This document shows positions 36,092 to 44,808 of a DNA stretch of 64,000 nucleotides, piece by piece (the first letter of the stretch is position 1; each line of letters opens with the position of its first letter). Both the position numbers and the translations under genes were made by a program. The stretch covers positions 62,001 through 126,000 of the forward strand of contig NZ_PZJN01000009.1 in assembly GCF_003206695.1 (NCBI RefSeq), in the 5' to 3' direction. The notes beneath the pieces are model-generated. The model saw only the letters and a program-made list of their open reading frames with translations, was not told the origin of the DNA and searched no databases. The DNA is from Salinicola halophyticus. Its GTDB lineage: Bacteria > Pseudomonadota > Gammaproteobacteria > Pseudomonadales > Halomonadaceae.

Positions 36092-36958
36092 CTACTCTTG
36101 GTCAGAATCGTCGTTCTGCTGCTTTCCCAGCTTCTTCTGCGCGTTTTCTACTTGTTTGACGCTTTTATCCGGCGTGGGCAGGTTTTCTGGCATAGTGCCG
36201 CCCAGTTCGCCAATGGTTTGCCGAACCTTCTGGCCTACCTCGAAATGGGTTTTGTTGGCGTTCTGCTTACCCTGAATGTTGTCCCGTCGAAGCTTCTCTT
36301 CTGCCTGTGTAGCACGGAACAGATTGGCAGCGAGCTCTGTGCTCCCCATGTAGTCCAGAATCTTGTGGCTCTTCTTGAGCCCTTTTCTGGCATGTAAGTC
36401 CTTGGCGCCCAGCCCCCCGTATAGCCCTTTGTAGCCATGATCCTGAAAAATGGCGTAATCCAATGGGGTCTCCACGCCAGCATCCTGGGCAGCCGCCGCC
36501 AGGTACTTGTTGTGGGCAATAAGCTCCTTACGGATTGCCAGGCGCTTCTCATCCTCGGAGAGGGATGTGAACTGCTCGCTGTCCTCCAGCTCCTGTCGGC
36601 GTGTCTGGATAGCAAAGTAGGTCTGGCCGTTGGCGATGACCGGCTTCGTAGGGTCGCCGTTCTGGACGATCAGGTAACAGGCATACCGCGAAAGATGTAC
36701 ATCCGGGACCTCACGTTGCGCTCCAGAGCCAATACCAACCATTTTGCGCACGTCCGCAAAATGGTCTGCAACGACGTTCCCGGATCTTTCACAGGCATGT
36801 TTGGCCTTATCAATAACCGGGACAAAATTCCGCCACTGCGGGTATTCCAGCAGAGGTGCCAGCTCCCTGGCTGACCAGAACTCGTTGCCATGCTCATCCT
36901 CTCTGCGGATGCCTTCAAAGCTCTCGTGGTGAGTATTGGTGGACGGCGTATCAGCCAT
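36092..36958 (-). CDS. dinD: DinD-like (DNA damage-inducible protein D family) protein
   Basis: A 288-residue protein with an N-terminal BRO-N/Bro-like domain (FWSARELAPLLEYPQWRNF), then NGDPTKPVIANGQTYFAIQTR and a basic C-terminal tail. E. coli DinD is LexA-controlled and has been linked to inhibition of RecA filaments. Here the gene sits between hsdS and hsdR, overlapping the hsdS end by eight bases (ATGGCTGA), and is embedded in the restriction operon. No LexA box is visible immediately upstream since the region is coding. The role in the restriction system is unknown. Confidence 0.85.
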   Translation of the reverse strand: MADTPSTNTHHESFEGIRREDEHGNEFWSARELAPLLEYPQWRNFVPVIDKAKHACERSGNVVADHFADVRKMVGIGSGAQREVPDVHLSRYACYLIVQNGDPTKPVIANGQTYFAIQTRRQELEDSEQFTSLSEDEKRLAIRKELIAHNKYLAAAAQDAGVETPLDYAIFQDHGYKGLYGGLGAKDLHARKGLKKSHKILDYMGSTELAANLFRATQAEEKLRRDNIQGKQNANKTHFEVGQKVRQTIGELGGTMPENLPTPDKSVKQVENAQKKLGKQQNDDSDQE

Positions 36959-38306
36959 GGGCAACCTCCCTTTGCTCAGTGGTTGTGGGTATGCAGAAGT
37001 CCCGCACGTCAATTTTGCCGGTGACTGCGTTGGTGATCAGGGCAGAGCGGTATTCCTGCAACCTTTCAATGACTGCCTTTGTTTTTTCTTCTTGAAGTGA
37101 AATCCTATCGCTTTTTTCCGTCAGTACCTTAACGATAGCTCTTTGCTCGTCAATTTCTGGAAGCACGAACTGGTAGGATTTAACGGACGCTTGGGGAATG
37201 TTATTTGCTAAACCATCAGCACCGCTTACCGATAACTCAATTTGTTCCCGGATATACTTTGATTTCATTGCAAAAACAAAAAAATCCGGATCAATTAAGT
37301 TTTCATTGAGCGAAATCCGGTACGTTTTATCAGAAAAAATGAGATTAGGCCTGCAAGATCTTACTCTTGCGACTGAGCCGATGAGATGCTTTGAGCCGCT
37401 GGCTCGACACATCAAAATGTTGCCAGGCTTTACTTCCAGAGACTCAATAGGTGTCAGTGATGCTGGTAGAGTCTTATGCTGTCGTTCGTCAAATATCCCA
37501 TGGTTGACACAACCCGATTTCAAAACTCCCCATTCGTCCTTAGATGCTTCACGAGCTTCACAAGAAGGACTCCAACCCTGCTCAAAACGCATTATAAGAC
37601 GAACAAGCAGAACTCTCTGCCAATGGCCTGGAATCTCTCCCAACCAATCAACACCCGAATCATTCATCGGTACCGACGGGTCTAGTCCTTTGGTGACCGC
37701 CTGACTGATTAAAGCCGTACGTTGCTCAGCAAGCTTGTCCAAAAGAGACTGCTTTTTGGCAATCAGTGCATCAATCTGAGCAGTTTTGTGATCAAGGAAG
37801 TTAACTATTGCTTGCTGTTCTTGACTAGAAGGAATTAGTAGGGGCAAGTTGCCTATATAATCCCAACTCGCTCTTGGCATTTTACTGCCATAGGTTGATG
37901 AATCTACGGTGTTTATAAAATCTCTGGAGAGTAGGTAATATTTCAGATATGAGGAGCTTATAAATCTGGAAGGCCTGATAACCAAGGCCTCGCTGGATAC
38001 TAATCCAGGGGTATCTGCCAAATGAACCTTTGCAAGATAAGGTCTTAACTTTCCAAACAGTATGTCTCCGCTCGCATACGCCGAAGCTAATCCCTCACTT
38101 TGAGAGATTTCGCCATCAACTTTTTTCCCAGTCCAGGACTCAATATGCTCTAACCCGATATAGGAAAGGCCAGATTCCCCGACTGGTTGTTTTTGATTAA
38201 TCAGCTTCACCACAAATTTCAGTCTTTTTTTATTCCAGTGCGATGGAATCTTTTGTAACCAAGGTACATTGGAATCGCAAAGATCTGAATATACTGAAAG
38301 CTGCAT
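36951..38306 (-). CDS. hsdS: Type I restriction enzyme, specificity subunit HsdS
   Basis: A 451-residue subunit with two target-recognition domains. TRD1 (about residues 10-165) begins after WLQKIPSHW, TRD2 (about 215-390) after WLGEIPGHW; each is followed by a conserved helical spacer (LDHKTAQIDALIAKKQSLL and the LTEKSDRISLQEEKTKAVI stretch) that sets the distance between the two half-sites. The start ATG 38306 overlaps the hsdM stop (TGATG). The recognition sequence cannot be deduced. TRD segments are more AT-rich than the rest, as is common for exchanged TRDs. Confidence 0.94.
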   Translation of the reverse strand: MQLSVYSDLCDSNVPWLQKIPSHWNKKRLKFVVKLINQKQPVGESGLSYIGLEHIESWTGKKVDGEISQSEGLASAYASGDILFGKLRPYLAKVHLADTPGLVSSEALVIRPSRFISSSYLKYYLLSRDFINTVDSSTYGSKMPRASWDYIGNLPLLIPSSQEQQAIVNFLDHKTAQIDALIAKKQSLLDKLAEQRTALISQAVTKGLDPSVPMNDSGVDWLGEIPGHWQRVLLVRLIMRFEQGWSPSCEAREASKDEWGVLKSGCVNHGIFDERQHKTLPASLTPIESLEVKPGNILMCRASGSKHLIGSVARVRSCRPNLIFSDKTYRISLNENLIDPDFFVFAMKSKYIREQIELSVSGADGLANNIPQASVKSYQFVLPEIDEQRAIVKVLTEKSDRISLQEEKTKAVIERLQEYRSALITNAVTGKIDVRDFCIPTTTEQREVAHG

Positions 38307-40579
38307 CAAACCACCTCCGCCAACATAGCAACTACTTCCCGCTCCAGCTGACTAATCTCATCAGCGATCTCTTCCAGCGGACGTGGTGGCTCATAGACAT
38401 AAAAATGACGATTCAGCGGTATCTCGTAACCAACTTTGGTTTTGCTATGGTCAATCCAGGCGTCAGGTACATGGGGTAATACTTCAGCTGCCAGGTACGC
38501 CTCGCAATGATCTTTTACCAAGGCTAACAGCTGGTCATGACCGGTTTCGTTGTCGTATTTCAGTGGCAAAGGCAAGCTGATATCGGCAGGTAAAACCACA
38601 TTTTCGGTATCGCGCAGTTCCGGGTCTGGCTCTGGATTGCCCCTTTTGTCACGACAAATGTCGGCCTGTGGGTCTCGTTCTGACAGCGCGGTCAGTATCG
38701 CTTTCTTAACCGGAGCACCCACCTTGAGGGCAGCCTTTTTCAAAGCCTTATTCAACACGGCTTCGAATTCATCTCGATTCCGGTAAAGGATGTTGCCATC
38801 CAGCTCTTCCAGCAGGTTCTTGATAGCGGCCTGAGTCTGTTTGCCTATGGCAATTTCAGCTTGGTACGCCGCTTGATCCTTACGCTTTTTACTGGTGGCC
38901 AGGTTAGCAAAGGCCCGCTGCTCCTCTAGGCGAGCAACTCTGTGCGGGCTGGTCTGAAAATTCAGCCTTAACGGGCGTTCTATCGTAATTTTCAGATAGC
39001 CAAATTCACGGTTATCAAAGATCTTGCTGACGATACGGGTTTCGGTCTCGGTCGATCTTGATGATCCTTTGGTATGTACCGGCACGACAGAGGTCGCATC
39101 ATGCTGATGTTCGGCGTAGAGGCGCACTAACTCGCGAATATGATCCTCGGCCAGCTCATGTCGCTTCTTACCAAGACTTTTGTCCATCTTTTTGTAATGG
39201 CGGGTGCCGTCGATTAGCTGCACTTTGCCTTGGCGGTGTTTCGGCTTGCGGTTACTCACAATCCAGACGTAGGTATAGATGCCGGTGTTGTAGAACATCT
39301 GGTCTGGCAGAGCAATAATCGCATCTAGCAGATCATTTTCGATGATCCAACGTCTTATATTTGACTCTCTAGCTTTAGATGTAGGAGAGCTTGCGTCTCC
39401 GCTGAACAAAGGGGAGCCATTAAAAACAACTGCTATTTTAGAACCATCTCCACCAGCATTTATTCCGTCTACTATTACCGGCGGCTTATGCATCTTAGAA
39501 ATCATATGTTGAAGGAATAGAAGCGAGCCATCATCAATACTTGGTAACCCAGCACCAAAACGGCCTGAAAACCCTTGTGCGGAGTATTCTTCACGCACGA
39601 AATCTTCTTCCGGCTTCCACTCGACACCAAAAGGTGGGTTGGAAAACATGTAGTGGAATTTCTTCTCCTGGTGGCCATCGTGAGCTACGAAGCCGTTGTT
39701 TTTGTTCTTGGCGTCTTTCACGCCCAGCGTGTCCCCATAGATGAGGTTGTCGATGGGTTCGTCTTTGATCAGGAGGTCTGAGCAACAAATGGCGTAGGAT
39801 TCCGGATTGTACTCCTGGCCGAACAGCTCGATGTGGGCATCGGGGTTCAATCCTTCATGGGTACCGTCACCGCAAATGTACTTTTCAGCTTCCGAGAGCA
39901 TGCCACCGGTACCGGCGGTGGGGTCGTAGATACTCCGGTAAATGCCTGGGGCGAAGATGCCTTCTTCATCGGTAAACAACAACTGCACCATCAACCGGAT
40001 GACTTCGCGGGGAGTAAAGTGGTCCCCAGCCTCTTCATTGGCCTGTTCATTAAACTTTCTGACCAGCTCTTCAAACAGATAGCCCATCTGTAGGTTGCTG
40101 AGGGTCTTGGGCGAGAGGTCAATCTCGTTGCTACAGAACTCTTTGAGAACCAGGAAAAGGCGGTTGGCCTCGTCCAGTTTGGCGATCTCAGCCTCGAAAT
40201 CGAACTTGTCAAAGATGTCCCGAGCGCGGGGTGAGAAACCCTGGATGTAGGCAATCATGTTGCCCGCAATGTTCGGCGGATCAGCCAGCAGCTTATCGAA
40301 GGTGAAGCCGCTGGTATTGAACAGTTCCTGTTTGCGGCCACTGGTGGCAATGCGTGAAAGCGCCTTTTCCAGTGCAGGGCCGGTTATGCCGCGGGCTTCC
40401 AGGCGTTCCTTCTCAGCCAGCACCTTTTTCTGGTTTTCCGCCAATACCAGGTCAAACCGACGCAAGACGATCATTGGTAGCATTACCCGCCGGTACTGGG
40501 GTGGCCGATACGGGCCTCGCAGCTTGTTAGCGATGTTCCAGATGAAGCCGACAAGGTTTTGATGATGGTTTTGTTGCAT
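38306..40579 (-). CDS. hsdM: Type I restriction enzyme, methyltransferase subunit HsdM
   Basis: A 757-residue N6-adenine methyltransferase. An HsdM N-terminal helical domain (HQNLVGFIWNIANKLRGPYR) is followed by the SAM motif DPTAGTGG near residue 218 and the catalytic NPPF near residue 303. The protein is longer than classical HsdM (about 500), with a C-terminal extension of about 200 residues holding coiled regions (REVVAMLAEVV at the end) that may aid complex assembly. First gene of the restriction operon; its promoter must lie in 40580-40692. Confidence 0.95.
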   Translation of the reverse strand: MQQNHHQNLVGFIWNIANKLRGPYRPPQYRRVMLPMIVLRRFDLVLAENQKKVLAEKERLEARGITGPALEKALSRIATSGRKQELFNTSGFTFDKLLADPPNIAGNMIAYIQGFSPRARDIFDKFDFEAEIAKLDEANRLFLVLKEFCSNEIDLSPKTLSNLQMGYLFEELVRKFNEQANEEAGDHFTPREVIRLMVQLLFTDEEGIFAPGIYRSIYDPTAGTGGMLSEAEKYICGDGTHEGLNPDAHIELFGQEYNPESYAICCSDLLIKDEPIDNLIYGDTLGVKDAKNKNNGFVAHDGHQEKKFHYMFSNPPFGVEWKPEEDFVREEYSAQGFSGRFGAGLPSIDDGSLLFLQHMISKMHKPPVIVDGINAGGDGSKIAVVFNGSPLFSGDASSPTSKARESNIRRWIIENDLLDAIIALPDQMFYNTGIYTYVWIVSNRKPKHRQGKVQLIDGTRHYKKMDKSLGKKRHELAEDHIRELVRLYAEHQHDATSVVPVHTKGSSRSTETETRIVSKIFDNREFGYLKITIERPLRLNFQTSPHRVARLEEQRAFANLATSKKRKDQAAYQAEIAIGKQTQAAIKNLLEELDGNILYRNRDEFEAVLNKALKKAALKVGAPVKKAILTALSERDPQADICRDKRGNPEPDPELRDTENVVLPADISLPLPLKYDNETGHDQLLALVKDHCEAYLAAEVLPHVPDAWIDHSKTKVGYEIPLNRHFYVYEPPRPLEEIADEISQLEREVVAMLAEVV

Positions 40580-40692
40580 GCTGTTCTCGCTATTTAATAG
40601 TTACCGCTGCCTTGCCATGCGTGTCGACATAGCCAGGTGCCAGGACAGCGTTAGCGCAATGTTCAAGAATGTTGTGGTCGAGAGGATTGTCT

Positions 40693-41847
40693 CTAGCCAA
40701 GATTTAATCGATCAATATAGGCACTGTAAGCAAACACCCGATTTCGCTTCTGCCCAGTCAGTTCCTGCACGATGCCAAGCTGGGTCCCCAGCGCTTCCAG
40801 AGTTTTCCCAATCGTCGCTTGGGTCAGGCCCGTCTCTTGCCGCAGCGTGGCGATATTGGCAATCGGGTGGTGGAACAGTGCCTCCAACACTTGTGTCGCC
40901 GAGCCGGATAGGCGGCCGAGCTCCGCCAGGCGCGCCTTGTCCCGGGCCAGTAGCGCATTGAGCGCCTGCGCCGTGGCAACGGCATGGTTGGCGGTATCGG
41001 CGATGGCATCGACGAAAAAGAGCAACCAGCTTTCCCAATCGCCGGTCAGGCGCACGTTCTGGAGGTGCTCGTAATAGACCTGCCGGTGGCGTTTGAAGAA
41101 CACAGAAAGGTAGAGCAGCGGCTCCGTCAGAATGCCTGCCTGCACCAGAATCAGCGGAATCAACAAGCGCCCGAGCCGGCCATTGCCATCCATGAACGGG
41201 TGAATGGTTTCGAACTGCACGTGTGCCAGGGCGGCCTTGATTACCGGCTCGGTCGCTGTCGGCTCGTCGTTGAGAAAGCGCTCGAAGGCACTCCAGCAGT
41301 CGGCGAGACGGTTGGCCGGGGGCGGCACGAAAGCGGCTTCGTCGGCACGGTGCCCGCCGATCCAGACCTGGTTCTGGCGAAATTCACCCGGGCGGCGATG
41401 CGTGCCGCGCCCGTGGGTCATCAGGGCGTCGTGTAGCTCACGCACGAGCCGGATCGTGATCGGCTGCCCTTCGCGAATGCGCTGAACGCCCAGGTTGAGC
41501 GCCCGCACGTAGCAGGAGACCTCCTGCACGTCATCCATCGGGACACCGGGAATGCCGTCCATCTCATAGATCATGAGATCGCTGAGCGACGACTGCGTGC
41601 CCTCGATCTGCGAGGACATCACCGCTTCCTTACGTACATAGCTGTAGAGAAACAGCTGCGCGTCGGGCAGCAGCATCGAGATGCCATCGAGCCGCCCCAG
41701 GGCGATATGGGCGGCGGACAGCCGACGCTGCAGCTTGTCATCCAGTGACAGCGCGGGCTCGGGGGGCAGTGGCGCCGGGATGAACGCCTGGCAACTGATA
41801 CCACCGGCGATGCTGGGGGTGTATTGGCCGGTCAGCCCACGATGCAT
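40693..41847 (-). CDS. Fic family protein (class II, with C-terminal winged helix)
   Basis: A 384-residue Fic/DOC-fold protein. The AMP-transferase motif HPFMDGNGRLGR (residues 216-227) is complete, and an N-terminal inhibitory motif SSQIEGT (78-84) precedes it, so it is a self-inhibited class II Fic. A C-terminal winged-helix domain (TLRQETGLTQATIGKTLEAL) suggests that it binds its own promoter. The leader has a large inverted repeat (41865). GAGGAG precedes ATG 41847. It is co-directional with hsdM, whose start lies 114 bases downstream; whether it belongs to the same defence unit is uncertain. Confidence 0.92.
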   Translation of the reverse strand: MHRGLTGQYTPSIAGGISCQAFIPAPLPPEPALSLDDKLQRRLSAAHIALGRLDGISMLLPDAQLFLYSYVRKEAVMSSQIEGTQSSLSDLMIYEMDGIPGVPMDDVQEVSCYVRALNLGVQRIREGQPITIRLVRELHDALMTHGRGTHRRPGEFRQNQVWIGGHRADEAAFVPPPANRLADCWSAFERFLNDEPTATEPVIKAALAHVQFETIHPFMDGNGRLGRLLIPLILVQAGILTEPLLYLSVFFKRHRQVYYEHLQNVRLTGDWESWLLFFVDAIADTANHAVATAQALNALLARDKARLAELGRLSGSATQVLEALFHHPIANIATLRQETGLTQATIGKTLEALGTQLGIVQELTGQKRNRVFAYSAYIDRLNLG

Positions 41848-41864
41848 GGGCGCTCCTCGCGGAA

Positions 41865-41933
41865 GTTAAAATTGGCGATGCCACTATTTCATTTTTATCC
41901 ATAATTTGAAATAGAGGCGCCTTTAATTTTAAC
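41865..41933. promoter_or_regulatory. Large inverted repeat in the Fic promoter
   Basis: Left arm GTTAAAATTGGCG...CACTATTTCA and right arm (read on the other strand) GTTAAAATTAAAGGCGCC and CTATTTCAAAT form an imperfect inverted repeat of about 30 bases per arm around a short AT-rich centre. It lies 18 bases upstream of the Fic start. Two divergent operator copies for the Fic winged helix, or a hairpin in the leader, are both possible. Confidence 0.65.
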
Positions 41934-42051
41934 CTCCTTTCATTGCCGCGACTGGCTGGGGAGCCCACTGCCGCATCGACGACCTGATGGCCATCGCCGG
42001 CTCGCCATTCGGGCTGCGCTGGCGGCTTGCCTTACCAGACCGGGTAAACGA

Positions 42052-42085
42052 AGAGGCAGTGACCCAGCGTCACTGCCTCTTTTTA
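42052..42085. terminator. Strong hairpin terminator
   Basis: A 12-bp perfect stem agaggcagtgac/gtcactgcctct with a five-base loop, then TTTTT. Its 5' side begins AAGA on the plus strand, and the T run is on the plus strand. It stands between the Fic leader and the aspartase fragment. No intact gene on the plus strand precedes it, so it is probably a relic of a lost gene or acts on leftover transcription. Confidence 0.85.
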
Positions 42086-42115
42086 CGCTAGCGACCGCGA
42101 CCGGAGACCTCGAGG

Positions 42116-42259
42116 CTAGACGCTCAGCGGCGCAAGCCTAGGCGCGATCATGTTCTCCGGGCGCAGGATATCGGCGAGCGCAGTGGCATCCAGCAGGTTC
42201 TCCTCCAGCACCAGCTCCAGCACGCCGCGTCTGGAGACCAGCGCTTCGCGGACAATCAT
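42116..42259 (-). pseudogene. C-terminal fragment of an aspartase/fumarase-type lyase
   Basis: From an in-frame ATG, 47 codons read MIVREALVSRRGVLELVLEE in part, followed by NLLDATALADILRPENMIAP and a TAG. This matches the C-terminal domain of aspartate ammonia-lyases (pattern REA...V.ELVL..GLL....LD.IL.PENM..P). The frame just upstream (LVAAIR) still looks like the family, but the rest of the about 460-residue enzyme is missing: the SDR gene begins there. A truncated remnant at a rearrangement junction. Confidence 0.7.
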
Positions 42260-42270
42260 GCGAATCGCCG

Positions 42271-43035
42271 CTACCAGAGGGTGTAGCCGCCATCCACCAC
42301 GACGATGGAGCCGGTCATGAAGCTCGAGGCGTTGCTGGCCATGTAGACGATGGTGGGGCCGAGTTCTTCAGGAGTCGCGGCGCGCTGCATGGGCGCGTCG
42401 TCGATCCAGCGCGGCTTGAAGCGGGGATCGTCGACCGGCGCCATCGCGGTCTTGACGTAGCCGGGGGCCAGCGCGTTGACGCGGATGCCGTAGGGCGCCC
42501 ATTCGGCGGCCAGCGACTTGGTCAACTGGTGCACGGCGGCCTTGGAGGCGTTGTAGGCGGGCTGCATCTGCGGGCGGTTGACGATCATCGCCGAGATCGA
42601 GCCGATGTTGATGATCACGCCGCCGCGCGACTGCATCCGCCGGCCGGCGGCCTGGGCGCAGTACCACAGCCCGTGAACGTTGATGTCGAAGATCTCGCGC
42701 CAGCGTTCGGGGGTGACCTCCAGTGCCGGCGCATGCTGGCAGGCGCCGGCGTTGTTGAGGAAGATATCGACCGGGCCGAGGCCGGCCTCGACCTCGTCGA
42801 GCAGGGCGTCCGCCGCCTCGGGTTGGGTAATGTCGCCCTCCACCGCCATGGCGCGGTGCCCGGCATCCTCCAGGGCCTTGACCACCTCGAGGCTGCGGGC
42901 GTGGCCGCGGGCGGCGATGGCGACCGTCGCGCCAGCCTCGGCCAGGGCGTGGGCGAACGCCTCGCCGAGCCCGCCGTTGCCACCGGTGACCACGGCGACC
43001 TTGCCGATCAGGTCGAACTGCGACATCACGTTCAT
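42271..43035 (-). CDS. SDR-family dehydrogenase (polyol-type)
   Basis: A 254-residue NAD(P)-dependent SDR: TGGNGGLGEAFA, NNAG, the Ser in IINIGSISAMIV, Tyr/Lys in YNASKAA, and GGYTLW at the C-terminus. It is the last gene of an operon with two ABC permeases, a binding protein and a zinc dehydrogenase, which suggests oxidation of a sugar alcohol or the corresponding keto-sugar. AGGAG precedes ATG. The substrate is not defined by sequence. Confidence 0.87.
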   Translation of the reverse strand: MNVMSQFDLIGKVAVVTGGNGGLGEAFAHALAEAGATVAIAARGHARSLEVVKALEDAGHRAMAVEGDITQPEAADALLDEVEAGLGPVDIFLNNAGACQHAPALEVTPERWREIFDINVHGLWYCAQAAGRRMQSRGGVIINIGSISAMIVNRPQMQPAYNASKAAVHQLTKSLAAEWAPYGIRVNALAPGYVKTAMAPVDDPRFKPRWIDDAPMQRAATPEELGPTIVYMASNASSFMTGSIVVVDGGYTLW

Positions 43036-43081
43036 GCTGGTCTCCTCCCTCTGCTGCAGTGTGGAATCGCCTGCCGGTGCG

Positions 43082-43912
43082 TCATTTCACGGCGCCCATG
43101 GTCAGCCCCTGGACCAGCCAGCGCTTGACCAGCAGCCCGGCGATCGCCATCGGGCAGACCACGATGGTGCCGATCGCCAGCAGCTTGCCCCAGTCGATAC
43201 CGGTCTGGGTCAACAGCTGTGCCGCGGCGATGGGGATGGTCTGGGTGCTGGGCCCGGAGAAGGTCTGGGCGAAGGCGTAATCGTTCCAGGCGAAGATGAA
43301 GCACAGGATGGCGGTGGTCACCAGCCCGGGGGTCATCAGCGGCAGCACCACGTAGCGGAACGCCTGGAACTTGGTGGCACCGTCGATCATCGCCGCCTCT
43401 TCCAGGTCGGGCGGCAGGTCGTCGAAGAAGGCGGTCATCAGCCAGATGGCGAAGGGCAGGTTGAAGCTCAGGTAGGCGACGATCAGGCCGACGTGGGTAT
43501 CCAGAAGGTAGAGATAGCGGAACAGCAGGTACAGCGGCACGATCACCGCCGCGATCGGCGCCATGCGAGTGCTGATGATCCAGAACGCCAGGTGCTGCTT
43601 GCCCTTGATCCGGATCCGCGACAGCCCAAAGCCTGCCATGCAGCCGAGCACCACGGCGATCAGCGTCGAGACCCCGGCGATCAACAAGCTGTTCATCAGG
43701 TAGGGCCAGAGGCTGTTACCGCCGCTGAACAGCGAGGCGTAGTGCTCCAGGGTGGGCGTGAAGAAGACCCGTGGCGTGTTGGCCGTGATGACACTGTTCG
43801 GCTTGAACGAGGAGAGCACCATCCACACGATCGGCACCAGCGTCCACAGCAGCAGTAGCGTCAGCAGGACGATCTTGACGGTGAGTGAGACCCAGCGCTT
43901 GGGAGCAGTCAT
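43082..43912 (-). CDS. Carbohydrate ABC transporter permease (MalG-like)
   Basis: A 276-residue inner-membrane protein with six membrane segments. The EAA loop for ATPase docking is EEAAMIDGATKFQAFRYVVLPL. The ATG overlaps the upstream permease stop by four bases (ATGA). The frame is open much further upstream, antisense to nothing but within the preceding permease gene, so the longer version was rejected. Confidence 0.92.
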   Translation of the reverse strand: MTAPKRWVSLTVKIVLLTLLLLWTLVPIVWMVLSSFKPNSVITANTPRVFFTPTLEHYASLFSGGNSLWPYLMNSLLIAGVSTLIAVVLGCMAGFGLSRIRIKGKQHLAFWIISTRMAPIAAVIVPLYLLFRYLYLLDTHVGLIVAYLSFNLPFAIWLMTAFFDDLPPDLEEAAMIDGATKFQAFRYVVLPLMTPGLVTTAILCFIFAWNDYAFAQTFSGPSTQTIPIAAAQLLTQTGIDWGKLLAIGTIVVCPMAIAGLLVKRWLVQGLTMGAVK

Positions 43913-44805
43913 GAGCGCTTCTCCTGGCGTTTGAGCAGCTTCATGAACGCATTGGCGACCAGGATCGAGAACGCCAGCATGGTGATGCCCACGGCGGCGG
44001 CATAGCCCAGGTCGAAGAAGCGGAAGGCGATGTCGTAGAGCCGGATGGGGATGATCTTGGTGGAGTCCGCCGGCCCCCCGTTGGTGGTGATGAAGATGAT
44101 CGCGAAGAAACGGATCGCATCCATGGCGCGGATCAGCAGTGCCACCAGCAGGATATTGGAGATCGACGGCAGGATGATGTAGAGCAATTTCTGGCCATAC
44201 TTGGCGCCGTCCATCTCGGCCGCTTCCAGGATATCCTCGGGGACCGAAGCGAGCCCGGCGAGCACGATCAGCGCCACCAGCGGGGTCCACTCCCAGACGT
44301 CCATGAGGATGACCGCGACCATGGCGGGGCCGACGCTGCCGAGGATATTGCCGTCGAACAGGCCGGTTTCATTGAGCAGCCAGGCATACAGGCCGTGGCT
44401 GGGGTCGAGCATGAAGCGCCCGAGCAGCCCGACGATCACCGGGGCGATGAACATCGGGATCAACAGCAGCGAAATGATGATGTTGCTGCCCCGCGTCAGG
44501 CTGTAGACCAGCAGCGCCATCACCGTGCCGAGGATCATCTCCAGGCCCACCGTGGCCAGGAAGTAGAACAGGCTGATCAGCCAGCTGGAGCGGATGTCCG
44601 GGTCGGTGAACACCCGCTGCCAGTTATCGAGACCCGAGAACTCGAAGGTCAGCCCGCCCATCAGGCTGACGTCGTTGAAACTCATCCAGATGATCGAGAA
44701 GAACGGGACCAGCGTGATCAGGGCGAGCAGGAGAAGGGCTGGCGACATCATCGCCAGCTCGAACCCCTGTCGTCGCGCCGAGGGTTTTCCGGTCAGCAGC
44801 GCCAT
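43909..44805 (-). CDS. Carbohydrate ABC transporter permease (MalF-like)
   Basis: A 298-residue permease with six membrane segments; the docking loop is EAAEMDGAKYGQKLLYIILP. Follows the binding-protein gene by three bases. Forms a heterodimer with the MalG-like partner in family members. Confidence 0.92.
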   Translation of the reverse strand: MALLTGKPSARRQGFELAMMSPALLLLALITLVPFFSIIWMSFNDVSLMGGLTFEFSGLDNWQRVFTDPDIRSSWLISLFYFLATVGLEMILGTVMALLVYSLTRGSNIIISLLLIPMFIAPVIVGLLGRFMLDPSHGLYAWLLNETGLFDGNILGSVGPAMVAVILMDVWEWTPLVALIVLAGLASVPEDILEAAEMDGAKYGQKLLYIILPSISNILLVALLIRAMDAIRFFAIIFITTNGGPADSTKIIPIRLYDIAFRFFDLGYAAAVGITMLAFSILVANAFMKLLKRQEKRS

Positions 44806-44808
44806 GCC

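Noticed and set aside
36951-38306. Phase-variable or invertible hsdS
   Set aside because: No second hsdS fragment, inverted repeat or recombinase gene is present nearby.
41934-42051. Plus-strand frame reading WGAHCRIDDLMAIAGSPF
   Set aside because: It looks coding-like and could be a transposase or enzyme tail, but I could not match it to a family with enough confidence to report it as a gene.
30443-42270. Search for direct repeats or an integrase delimiting the island
   Set aside because: None could be seen by eye; I therefore do not claim an attachment site or an integrative element.
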